A stretch of 64,000 bases of DNA from Ktedonosporobacter rubrisoli. Lineage in GTDB: Bacteria; Chloroflexota; Ktedonobacteria; Ktedonobacterales; Ktedonobacteraceae. Within the stretch, counting starts at the first letter, position 1. Each line of letters starts with the position of its first letter. The translations under genes and the position numbers were made by a program. The stretch covers positions 7,440,001 to 7,504,000 of the forward strand of contig NZ_CP035758.1 in assembly GCF_004208415.1 (NCBI RefSeq), written 5' to 3'. Under the pieces are notes generated by a model. It made no database searches and was not told the origin of the DNA. It saw only the letters and a program-made list of their open reading frames with translations. Below are positions 24,794-32,716 of this stretch, piece by piece.

Positions 24794-25939
24794 TCATTGT
24801 CCTGTGTGCATGCTCTGGGAGAGCGATTGAAAGGTAGTGCCTTGCGGGGTAAGCGCGTTAGCGCCGTTAATCAGCGCAAAGGGCGTGTTGGTACAGGAAT
24901 ATTGCATGGAGGCAAAGACATGGTTAGCGGCAAGTGTCTGAATGGCCTTCGTCGTCCAGGAGCTCATAAACGCGCTATTGGTAATCTTTCCATCGTTGGA
25001 TTGCACTTTAGGCGTAAAGTTCCATTCAGTAATCATGATCGGCAGGCTGGCGCCTACCGTCGCACTCATGACGGCTCGCGCATCTGAGATATGCTTGCTC
25101 CAGTTATCGATACGCGAGAGGCACAGATCTGCGCTCCAGCCATCATCGCAGGTATATTCATGCCAGCTAATCGCATCGGCGCGTGGCTGCGCGTTCTGCA
25201 AGAAATATTGCAAGTAGTTCCGATTGTATTGATAATTCACGGGACCGATGAAGCGTCCGTTGAGGGCGACCTGCTTGAGCTGGGGAACTAGCGCATTCCA
25301 GGAAGCTGTATACTTATTCATATTGACGCCAAGAAGGTCTTCCTCGTTGCCATATTCGTAATAGACGATACTCTTACCAAAAATGCTGTTCATATCGTTA
25401 ATGATCTTCGTATCGTAATCGAGGGCGTCGGGAGTAATATCTTTTCCCTGTAAGATAATCAAAGGCGTAGCTCCAAGGGCTTTGATGATTTGAGCTGCCT
25501 CGATCATCGTCTCTTCCGAGAGGGTAGTGCGTGTTGGCATGCGAATGATGCTCAAGTGCATCTGTTGTAAGATTGCGCGCGCCGATGGTGAAGTAAGGAT
25601 CTGGTCGTTAGCATCAAATAGACTGATATTGGTACCAAAGAGAAGCGATGAGCCGGCGGGATTCGCTTTGGCGGTCCCGGCAGGCGTCTGGCTGGTTCCG
25701 GGAGTTGTCCGCTGTCCTGGGATGGGCGAGAGCGTATAGGTTGTGTTTGGCGTTGCACCTGGATGGTTGGTAAGACCAGGAATATCGATTATCGGCGCGT
25801 TGTTGGCATTGTCCCCTGGCAAAAATTGGCTTGCGGCAACCCCTAAGCCTACTCCGGCAAGAACACAAACCAGGCACAGACCAATAAAGAGTAGGGGCCG
25901 AGGGAGATGTTTTACTGGTCCTGATCCAGGTCGTTTCAT
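24794..25939 (-). CDS. Membrane-anchored glycoside-hydrolase-like protein (clan GH-A fold)
   Basis: A 381-aa protein with a short basic N-terminus, one transmembrane helix at about 15-38 (LLFIGLCLVCVLAGVGLGVAA), and a Pro/Thr/Gly-rich linker to about 95. A TIM-barrel domain follows. YYEYGNEED (about 195) and IMITEWNF (about 303) look like the acid/base Glu after Asn and the nucleophile Glu of clan GH-A glycosidases. The family number cannot be fixed; GH39- or GH51-like is a guess. The catalytic part would face the outside. No partner genes are adjacent. Confidence 0.72.
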   Translation of the reverse strand: MKRPGSGPVKHLPRPLLFIGLCLVCVLAGVGLGVAASQFLPGDNANNAPIIDIPGLTNHPGATPNTTYTLSPIPGQRTTPGTSQTPAGTAKANPAGSSLLFGTNISLFDANDQILTSPSARAILQQMHLSIIRMPTRTTLSEETMIEAAQIIKALGATPLIILQGKDITPDALDYDTKIINDMNSIFGKSIVYYEYGNEEDLLGVNMNKYTASWNALVPQLKQVALNGRFIGPVNYQYNRNYLQYFLQNAQPRADAISWHEYTCDDGWSADLCLSRIDNWSKHISDARAVMSATVGASLPIMITEWNFTPKVQSNDGKITNSAFMSSWTTKAIQTLAANHVFASMQYSCTNTPFALINGANALTPQGTTFQSLSQSMHTGQ

Positions 25940-26420
25940 TGCGCGGAGAACTCCTATCTGTTTTTATCTGAGCAAATATATTTCTGAATGTATACGTATC
26001 TATATTGTGACGATTTTCAGCCGCATAGCTGGTAAATTTGTCTGACAAGTTCCGCAAATGTGGAGATGGGAACTTGCCTCATCGTCAGTCGCGCCAAACT
26101 TGCCCATAGTCTTAGCTAATTTAGTATTTCTGTCAGCTTGCTACCACTAAGAGTATAGGCAGGATAGCTTAAAAGCAGATGAAACAGCACAAATCTACCC
26201 CTGCACGCTGGCTATTATTTCCTTCTGATCCAACGTCTGCAAGCCCAGGCTTGCCCATACCTGTATAGAGGCAGCCTTTGTGGCCGTCTTAAGGTAGCGA
26301 ACAGCAAAAGGGTATAGATGTATTGTAATATCCAGGAGCACAACTATAGAACCCGATCAGGACTTTTGATCAGAGACAAGCATTCTCGATGGCAGATACC
26401 GTTTAAAATATTTCCACCAG
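25940..26420. other. Intergenic region, 481 bp
   Basis: No gene supported. It should hold the promoter of the glycosidase-like gene near 25960-26030. A small palindrome GCAAGCCCAGGCTTGC lies near 26248-26263. Otherwise nothing distinctive was seen. Confidence 0.35.
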
Positions 26421-26912
26421 CTAGAACATGGGGAGTACGGAGCGCCAGGGTCCTGGCGTAGAGGTAATCACCGCGGGCTCCCAACCGGGCTCGCCATACA
26501 GGATAGAGCCATCCCAGCGAGGATTCTTACGATAGAAACAATAGCGTATCTGCCAATGCTGGCCCACTTTCTTTTTCTCGTAGCAAGCCGTCTCTATATC
26601 GAGGGAATAGGAAAGCAGTTGAGCATAGTAGGCCTGAAGATTATATTCAAGTGTGTCTGTATCCAGATTACTCTCGGTAAAAGTCAGTTGCAGATCAAAG
26701 CTGTAAGCGTAGTTTTTCACCTCTGGTTCGCGTTCCTCTTCATCAGCGCGACGAATGAGTATCAACGTTCCTAGCATTTCAAACTGGCAGTATGGCTCAC
26801 TCTCACCATCAAAAGAAATCTCGGTAAACGCTGGTAAAGAGAGGAGTTTTTGTATCCCCGTAGCGAGTTGTTGCAACGACTTATCCGTTTTAATACAGAC
26901 TTGAGATGACAT
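26421..26912 (-). CDS. Hypothetical protein, 163 aa
   Basis: I do not recognise this protein. It is acidic, with no signal peptide or membrane helix. It starts MSSQVCIKTDKSLQQLATGI and contains alternating strand-like and charged stretches (IRRADEEEREPEVKNYAYSF) and an aromatic C-terminal third (WQIRYCFYRKNPRWDG). The composition is protein-like and the ATG has AGGAGC upstream. It is transcribed alone on the minus strand after queA-ruvB. A small alpha/beta domain of unknown role is all that can be said. Confidence 0.6.
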   Translation of the reverse strand: MSSQVCIKTDKSLQQLATGIQKLLSLPAFTEISFDGESEPYCQFEMLGTLILIRRADEEEREPEVKNYAYSFDLQLTFTESNLDTDTLEYNLQAYYAQLLSYSLDIETACYEKKKVGQHWQIRYCFYRKNPRWDGSILYGEPGWEPAVITSTPGPWRSVLPMF

Positions 26913-27072
26913 ACGATGGCTCCTTACGGATACGGCAGATTTATGTAAAATCTAGCCTCCATCTTACGCTTGTTAGACGATAGGTGTCAAGCCATGTCAA
27001 CATAAAGTTTGGCGGTTTTGAGCCGCGCGAGGAGAGGAGCCAGGCCTGTTGGGCTTATTTTCGAAGCTGACT

Positions 27073-27107
27073 CTGCTATAATGCCAGCTGCAGAGGCATT
27101 ATAGCAG
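27073..27107 (-). terminator. 13-bp perfect inverted repeat at the queA stop
   Basis: CTGCTATAATGCC and GGCATTATAGCAG form perfect 13-base arms with a 9-base loop. The right arm includes the queA stop codon (27099-27101). It probably ends the ruvB-queA transcript, without a T-run. Confidence 0.6.
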
Positions 27108-28205
27108 TAGCATGGCATCGCCAAAGCTAAAGAAGCGATAGCGCTGCTCAATGGCTTCTTGATAGGCTTTTTCCATTAAGCCTTTGCCCATAAAGGCGCT
27201 CACCAGCAGTAGTAGTGTGGAGCGCGGCAGATGGAAATTGGTGATCAGGGCGTCTACGGCCTGGAAATGAAAGCCAGGCGTGATAAACAGGCTGGTATGG
27301 CCATGAAAGGGCTCGATCTGCCCATTATGGAAGCCGGCCACGCTTTCCAGGACGCGCATTGTGGTTGTGCCCACAGCTACTACGCGACCACCAGCAGCGC
27401 GTGTCTCGCGAATGAGCTCGGCCGTGGGAGCGTCGAGATCAATCTCCTCGCTGTGCATCTTGTGCTCGCTCACATCCTCGCACTCGACGGGACGGAAGGT
27501 ATCAAGGCCAACATGCAAGGTGACAAAGCCAACGCGTACACCTTGCTGGCGCAGCTGCTCAAGCAGTTGGGGGGTAAAGTGCAGGCCAGCCGTGGGAGCC
27601 GCAGCCGAGCCTCTAATGCGCGCATAGACGGTCTGGTAGCGCTCGGGATCGTTAAGCTTTTCATGAATGTAGGGCGGCAGGGGCATGCGTCCCAACTCAT
27701 CGATTAACTGGCGCACGTTCAAGAGGCTATAGGGATCGGCCGCATTGGTAGGTTCGCTGTTTCCATAGGTGGAGAAGCGTAGCACGCGGCCTCCGGCCTC
27801 TGTGCGCTCCATGACCTCGCCCTGCAACCTGGGTGCATCGCGCTCATCGTTAAACAGAATCATAGCCCCTTCGCGCAAGCGGCGCCCGGGACGTACCAGG
27901 GCTTCCCAGCAGTCCTGACCCAGATCGGGGCGTTCGGCCAGCAACAATACCTCAACCGCACCACCCGTCTCGGCCCGCTTGCCCAGCAGGCGTGCGGGAA
28001 TAACGCGGCTCTGATTGGCCACCAGCAAGTCGCCCGGACGCAGATAGTCCCCAATGTCGCGGAAGTGGCGATGCTCCATAGTTCCGCTTGTGCGCTGTAC
28101 GACCAGCAAACGAGATGCATCGCGCGGCTCTAGCGGCGTCTGGGCAATAAGCTCTGTTGGTAGATTGTAGTCAAAATCACTAATTTTTAAGGATTGCTTG
28201 TCCAC
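27099..28205 (-). CDS. queA: S-adenosylmethionine:tRNA ribosyltransferase-isomerase (QueA)
   Basis: A 368-aa enzyme that transfers and isomerises the ribosyl part of SAM onto preQ1 at tRNA position 34 to make epoxyqueuosine. Family blocks include DFDYNLPTELIAQTPLEPRDASRLLV (split here), LRPGDLLVANQSRVIPARL, RIRGSAAAPTAGLHFT and TLHVGLDTFRPV, ending with ITNFHLPRSTLLLLVSAF. Length is normal for QueA. Its start overlaps the 3' end of ruvB by 19 bases, so it is translated from the ruvB mRNA. ruvB-queA adjacency is common in bacteria and supports the call. Confidence 0.95.
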   Translation of the reverse strand: MDKQSLKISDFDYNLPTELIAQTPLEPRDASRLLVVQRTSGTMEHRHFRDIGDYLRPGDLLVANQSRVIPARLLGKRAETGGAVEVLLLAERPDLGQDCWEALVRPGRRLREGAMILFNDERDAPRLQGEVMERTEAGGRVLRFSTYGNSEPTNAADPYSLLNVRQLIDELGRMPLPPYIHEKLNDPERYQTVYARIRGSAAAPTAGLHFTPQLLEQLRQQGVRVGFVTLHVGLDTFRPVECEDVSEHKMHSEEIDLDAPTAELIRETRAAGGRVVAVGTTTMRVLESVAGFHNGQIEPFHGHTSLFITPGFHFQAVDALITNFHLPRSTLLLLVSAFMGKGLMEKAYQEAIEQRYRFFSFGDAMLLL

Positions 28206-29221
28206 AGATTTGATCCATTTTCTGCCTGGGGAGGAGTGAGCCCCAGATGTTCATAAGCGGCGCCCATCGCAATGCGTCCACGCGGTGTGCGCGCAATAAA
28301 GCCTAGCTGCAGGAGATAGGGCTCATAGACATCCTCAATCGTCTCAGAGTCCTCACTCGTACTGGCGGCCAGCGTATCGAGTCCAACCGGGCCACCTCTA
28401 AATTTCTGAATGATCGTGAGCAACATATTGCGGTCGGTCTGATCAAGGCCAATGTTATCGATCTCCATGGCATCGAGGGCGGCTTTAGCTACCTCGGAGG
28501 TGATGACGCCATCTGCCTTAACCTGCGCATAATCGCGTACACGCTTTAGCAAGCGGTTGACGATACGCGGCGTACCGCGTGCTCGGCTGGCAATCTCTTC
28601 GATGCCATTCTCCTCTGCCGGCACCTTAAGAATACGGGCTGAGCGCAAAAGGATTTCTCTTAGCGCCTTCGTATCGTAATATTCAAGACGATAGATCGCC
28701 CCGAAACGGTCACGTAGAGGAGCCGTGAGCGAACCAACCCGCGTAGTTGCGCCCACTACCGTAAAGGGGGGCAAAGAGAGGCGCAGAGATCTGGCGCTGG
28801 GTCCTTTGCCAATCATCACGTCAAGCGAAAAGTCTTCCATCGCCGAATAGAGGCGCTCTTCGACCGCGCGGGCCAGGCGGTGGATCTCATCGATAAAAAG
28901 AACCTCACCCGGCTGCAGCGATGTCAGAATAGAAGCCAGATCGCCTGCGTGTTCAATCGCCGGGCCCGATGTCGTCCTTAGATTGACGCCCATCTCTGCG
29001 GCTATAATATTACAGAGCGTAGTTTTACCCAGCCCTGGAGGCCCATAGAGCAAGACGTGATCGACAGCTTCATTACGACGACGCGCTGCTTCCAATAAGA
29101 TACTCAGATTGGCCTTGATTTTCTCCTGTCCGATATATTCCTGCAGATGACGAGGACGAAGACTACCTTCAAGAATCTGCTCCTCTTCGCTTAAATGAGG
29201 CGAAACGAGGCGGTCCTGCAT
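28187..29221 (-). CDS. ruvB: Holliday junction branch migration ATPase RuvB
   Basis: A 344-aa AAA+ motor that drives branch migration of Holliday junctions with RuvA. Motifs are LRPRHLQEYIGQEKIKANL, Walker A GPPGLGKTTL (about 62-71), Walker B LFIDEIHRL (about 115), sensor I GATTRVG and the arginine finger region LRDRFG, then a C-terminal winged helix (GGPVGLDTLAAST). ruvA and ruvC are not adjacent. It overlaps queA downstream. The start has an ordinary context and the family N-terminus is intact. Confidence 0.96.
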   Translation of the reverse strand: MQDRLVSPHLSEEEQILEGSLRPRHLQEYIGQEKIKANLSILLEAARRRNEAVDHVLLYGPPGLGKTTLCNIIAAEMGVNLRTTSGPAIEHAGDLASILTSLQPGEVLFIDEIHRLARAVEERLYSAMEDFSLDVMIGKGPSARSLRLSLPPFTVVGATTRVGSLTAPLRDRFGAIYRLEYYDTKALREILLRSARILKVPAEENGIEEIASRARGTPRIVNRLLKRVRDYAQVKADGVITSEVAKAALDAMEIDNIGLDQTDRNMLLTIIQKFRGGPVGLDTLAASTSEDSETIEDVYEPYLLQLGFIARTPRGRIAMGAAYEHLGLTPPQAENGSNLWTSNP

Positions 29222-29485
29222 GGCTTACTCCCGTATGAAACTATGTTCTACAACTCTGTGGTTTTCATTATATCAAAGTTGGGCTCCTGAGTCGAGTAGG
29301 TATGTCTTGCACGTTGGGGGCCCGTCTACTAGAATATGAGCATAGCAACCAGACATTTGAACGTACAGAGCTAGCGTTTGGGGCTCTACCTGTACTCGAC
29401 GTTAGCTGTGTGCAGCAAGCATAGAGATCTGTTCTACTCATCTCTATCTGGCTCAAACCAAACAATTAGCGAGGAGCTATTTCGC

Positions 29486-30010
29486 ATGTCGCGCATTCCT
29501 CCACTTGATACAATACAGCCATTGGCTCAGGGCTCAGCCTTCAGTACCATGGAAACGCTCTTCCGCGTCATGGCCCATCGCCCGGCGATCATGGAGCAGA
29601 CCATGCAACTGCTGGAGACGGCGATGAGGGAAGGTACTGTCGATCCCAAATTGAAGGAGCTGCTGGCCATTCGCGTCTCTCAGGTCAACCATTGTTTTTA
29701 CTGAATGTCCGCCCATACTGCCTTGGCAAGGCAGCTAGGAGTAAGTGAGGACCTGTTGGACGCGCTGTACCATATCGATGAGCATAGAGAGCTCTTCACT
29801 GAGCGCGAGCTGATTGCTCTGCGCTTTGCCGAGATTATGACCACGGGCGCTCGTGAAGTCGATGAGGTACTCTGGGATGATTTGCAGGCCCAGTTTGATG
29901 ATGGCGAGCTGGTCGAGATCGCTACGGTGATCGGCCTGTTTAACTTCTTTAATCGCTTCGCCGACGCGCTGCAAATCGATCCGCCAACCCAACCCAAAAA
30001 AGCTACGTAA
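29486..30010 (+). CDS. AhpD-like alkylhydroperoxidase with in-frame UGA at the catalytic CxxC (probable selenoprotein)
   Basis: Read through the TGA at 29702-29704, this is a 174-aa carboxymuconolactone-decarboxylase/AhpD-family protein. The catalytic block is Glu58 (LKELLA), then Cys70-Phe-Tyr-Sec73, then His77 (MSAH). In AhpD the pattern is E-x11-CxxC-x3-H, so the TGA falls exactly on the second catalytic cysteine. Sequence before and after the TGA joins in one frame into a normal family member. A 7-bp hairpin with a GGC loop lies 14 bases after the TGA, the usual place for a bacterial SECIS. The start at 29486 has GAGGAG upstream. Without Sec insertion the product would end at 72 residues. 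A pseudogene or restart at the adjacent ATG (29705) is the alternative. Confidence 0.8.
29718..29734 (+). promoter_or_regulatory. Candidate bacterial SECIS hairpin
   Basis: CTGCCTT-GGC-AAGGCAG is a perfect 7-bp stem with a 3-base loop starting with G. The loop lies 21 bases after the UGA, within the spacing known for bacterial SECIS elements (about 16-37). It lies inside the coding sequence, as expected for the bacterial type. Confidence 0.65.
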
Positions 30011-30039
30011 TGTAGCAGTTGAAAAAGGAAAAGAAAGCA

Positions 30040-30282
30040 ATGCCAACCAGCGATGAAAAATTGAAGGGACTTGTACAGGATCTGTATGAGCTTACCAATT
30101 ACCTGCACGGCCGTGGAGAAAAGAGCCTGCAGCTGGCCAAACGCTTCGAAGAGAATGCCCAGAAAGATCCGGGTAATCGCGAATTTGATTTAAGTCAGGC
30201 CAAAATGCTCGATTATCAACACCATATCTGGCATGAGATTGGTAATCTTGTGGATAAATTAATCAAGAAGTACGAAAACTAA
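30040..30282 (+). CDS. Small hypothetical protein, 80 aa
   Basis: An 80-aa, mostly helical, charged protein (MPTSDEKLKGLVQDLYELTNY, truncated in this quote at 20 plus one helix turn, ending IGNLVDKLIKKYEN). It contains no membrane segment. I do not recognise the family. AAGGAAAAG lies upstream of the ATG at 30040; an in-frame ATG at 30019 is less likely. It begins 29 bp after the AhpD-like gene on the same strand and is probably co-transcribed with it. Confidence 0.65.
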   Translation: MPTSDEKLKGLVQDLYELTNYLHGRGEKSLQLAKRFEENAQKDPGNREFDLSQAKMLDYQHHIWHEIGNLVDKLIKKYEN

Positions 30283-30364
30283 ACTAGCGGGGCTGAAGGG
30301 ACTCATCAGTATGCTATTTACCTGTAGAAGAAAATACTTCTGGCCTTGCCAGCCCCACTCACGA

Positions 30365-30616
30365 TTATAGATCGCCAGAACGAGCTTTTTGGTAGCGATC
30401 AGCTAACTCAACCTTCGTGCGTGCATATAACTCGCGTCCCTGGGCCAGGGCCTCGTTAGCGCGAGCACGAATCTCATCGTTGAAGGTTCCAGAGCGCAGC
30501 AAAATGCCTTGCTCGCTTAGCTGTGTACGCGTGGCTTCGCCTGATTGTGGAGCAATGAGTAAGCCTACGGCTACCCCTACCCCCATCCCCAGAAGCAACC
30601 CTACGAAGAACTTCAT
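30365..30616 (-). CDS. YtxH-like membrane-associated stress protein
   Basis: An 83-aa protein beginning with a Gly-rich transmembrane helix (FFVGLLLGMGVGVAVGLLIA) followed by APQSGEATRTQLSEQG. The helix plus P.SG..TR pattern is the signature of the YtxH family, general-stress proteins of unknown mechanism. The rest is a charged helix (RARANEALAQGRELYARTK). The ATG at 30616 has GGAAGGAA before it and gives the family start; the longer reading adds an unrelated tail. Confidence 0.78.
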   Translation of the reverse strand: MKFFVGLLLGMGVGVAVGLLIAPQSGEATRTQLSEQGILLRSGTFNDEIRARANEALAQGRELYARTKVELADRYQKARSGDL

Positions 30617-30879
30617 AGCTGTTTCCTTCCTTTCACCGGATAGCGACACAGAGGGACCCTTGTCTTGGGATTGCGAGAGCCTCCGCTCTCTTTTGCTCCT
30701 ACGAGCCTCTTCCTCTGAAGAGCAATCTGCATGAGATTTACATAATAATGTGCATTATGGTGCATTGAAGAGGTCGAAGCGAGCCATAAAAATTGCGTGC
30801 CCACGATATAGCAAACCTGGACTTGCCAGGCCTTGCCTGTTAGTCCCGGCACATATGCATGGCGCTGTAATTTGAGCTA

Positions 30880-31326
30880 TTAGTGTCCGCGTGCAGACTT
30901 ATCTAATAGTTCTTCTACTTTGTCTAGCAGAGCGTCGAGGTCAAAAGGCTTGGAGAGCAAGTGCACAGCACTATAATGCTGCGGGTCATTTGCTATTAAT
31001 CTGCGTACCTCTTCTGCCTCAATTACCGCTGCTGTGTAGACAATTACAGGAATATCGGCGGTAACAGGATCACTTTTTAACTGTTTAAGAATATCCTGTC
31101 CGGACATATCGCCTAATTTTAGATCGAGGATGAGCAGGTCCGGTAATGAGCTTTTAACCCTCTCGCAGGCACCCCTACCATCTTGTAAGATAGAGACCTG
31201 ATATTGTTCGTCTTCCAGAACCCTGCGCATCAGGTGAAGAAGATCATTCCTGTCATCTACTACTAGTATACGCTTTGTCACATGCAATCGGTGCCCTGAT
31301 GCGCCTGACTGAACTGGCGCGAACAC
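30880..31326 (-). CDS. Response regulator receiver protein
   Basis: A single-domain CheY-like receiver of up to 148 aa. It has the acidic pair in RILVVDDRND, the phospho-acceptor Asp in DLLILDLKLGDMSG, a Thr in VIVYTAA and the conserved Lys in LLSKPFDLDAL. No output domain follows, so it probably works through protein contacts. A GTG at 31281 just before the receiver domain is an alternative start. No histidine kinase is adjacent. Confidence 0.87.
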   Translation of the reverse strand: MFAPVQSGASGHRLHVTKRILVVDDRNDLLHLMRRVLEDEQYQVSILQDGRGACERVKSSLPDLLILDLKLGDMSGQDILKQLKSDPVTADIPVIVYTAAVIEAEEVRRLIANDPQHYSAVHLLSKPFDLDALLDKVEELLDKSARGH

Positions 31327-31860
31327 CGCCTCCCGTTGGCACTGCCGGCCCTGCTTTACCTATACTGGTAGCGGCAAGACAACAGTGTCTACTCTTGAGT
31401 ATCATCAGTAGTGTAGTGTATCACGATATATGTTCCTAGACAAGGCTTCCTTGGCGGGTTTATTCTTCTGGTAATTGATCTCCCCTAAGTATTACGCAGC
31501 AAAGTTATGCTACGGATACAGGCAAGTATGGGCCTGTTATGCTGCCCATCCTCTTCCTGCTCTCTTTTCTCTTCAGGATAATGGCGCAAAATCTTATCCC
31601 TTCCGACCTACAGATTGCGGATCTGTCGCTCTACACGCCAAACAGCTTAAAGCAACAATACTTGCAATTATTGCAAGACGCGTAAGTGACGAACTAATGT
31701 ACCCTCTTTGTTGGCGGCTTGCCCTTTTGCTTTCCCTTGTGCGAAATCATGAGAAAGGAGCAAGATAAGAGAAGCCTTTTCGTGTCCCTCGTTTTACAAT
31801 GAGCATGGCTGTTTTTCCTATGCGAGATTCTAACTATATATACCAGCAAGGAGACATTCT
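31327..31860. other. Intergenic region, 534 bp
   Basis: Lies between the divergent response-regulator and hydrolase genes, so it should contain both promoters. A 97-codon plus-strand ORF at 31475-31768 lacks a ribosome-binding site and any recognisable domain; it is not called. AAGGAGA at 31848-31854 is the hydrolase ribosome-binding site. Confidence 0.35.
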
Positions 31861-32661
31861 ATGCAGAAAATCCGCTCAGCTGATGGGACGACTATTGCCT
31901 TTGACCGCCTGGGGCAAGGTCCGGCAGTCGTTCTTGTGGGTGGCGCTTTCGAGCAACGCGCGCTGGATACTGATACCGCGCAACTCGCTCCTGTTCTGGC
32001 CCGGCAGTTCACGGTTTTTCATTATGATCGACGCGGACGAGGGGATAGCACCGATACGCTGCCATATGCTGTTGAGCGTGAAATTGAGGATATTGAGGCT
32101 CTCATTAACGAGGCGGGCGGATCAGCATTTCTTTCCGGTATCTCGTCTGGAGCGACGCTGGCCCTGGAGGCGACTAGTAAACTTGGGACTAAGGTAAAGA
32201 AGCTGGCGCTGTATGAGCCACCCTACAATGCTGATGAGGCGGCTAAACAAGCCTGGGTGAAGTATAGAAAGCAGCTAAAGGAGACCCTTGCTGCCGGCCG
32301 TCGAGGCGATGCTGTGGGACTCTTTATGATGCTAGTAGGGATGCCTGCTGAACACCTGGCTGGAATGTATCAGCATCCAATGTGGCCGATGTTTGAAGCG
32401 GTCGCCCCTACCCTTGCTTATGATGCTGCTGCCATGGGTGATGAGGCTGATGTACCTACGGAGAAGGCGGCACGTGTGACAGTGCCGACTCTCGTTATGA
32501 ATGGCTCTGCTTCGTTTCCTTTTATGCATGTAACCGCCGTAGCGCTGGCAAAGGCGATGCCCAATGCCAGGCAACAAACTCTAGAAGGACAGACCCACGA
32601 GGTCAAGGCCGAGGCCCTGGCCCCTGTTCTGACGGAATTCTTCAATTCCGGCGCATCCTAA
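31861..32661 (+). CDS. Alpha/beta hydrolase
   Basis: A 266-aa alpha/beta-hydrolase. It starts MQKIRSADGTTIAFDRLGQG, continues with VVLVGGAF (oxyanion region), FHYDRRGRGDS, the nucleophile elbow SGISSGATLAL (Ser about 96), and a late His in LEGQTHEV. It belongs to the same broad group as the hydrolase at 54275-55096 (shared YDRRG and GxSSG blocks). Substrate unknown. It is convergent with the FAD monooxygenase downstream. Confidence 0.85.
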   Translation: MQKIRSADGTTIAFDRLGQGPAVVLVGGAFEQRALDTDTAQLAPVLARQFTVFHYDRRGRGDSTDTLPYAVEREIEDIEALINEAGGSAFLSGISSGATLALEATSKLGTKVKKLALYEPPYNADEAAKQAWVKYRKQLKETLAAGRRGDAVGLFMMLVGMPAEHLAGMYQHPMWPMFEAVAPTLAYDAAAMGDEADVPTEKAARVTVPTLVMNGSASFPFMHVTAVALAKAMPNARQQTLEGQTHEVKAEALAPVLTEFFNSGAS

Positions 32662-32716
32662 AATTTGGCAGGGAATATAAGGCTTGCGTGCATCAGGTAT
32701 TCATGGCACTTATCCC

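Noticed and set aside
29702..29704. Reading the AhpD-like locus as two separate small genes or a plain nonsense mutation
   Set aside because: The halves are in one frame, the TGA falls on the catalytic Cys and a SECIS-like hairpin follows; a selenoprotein explains this better, though not proven.
31475..31768. 97-codon plus-strand ORF in the 534-bp gap
   Set aside because: No ribosome-binding site or known motif, and poor codon pattern.
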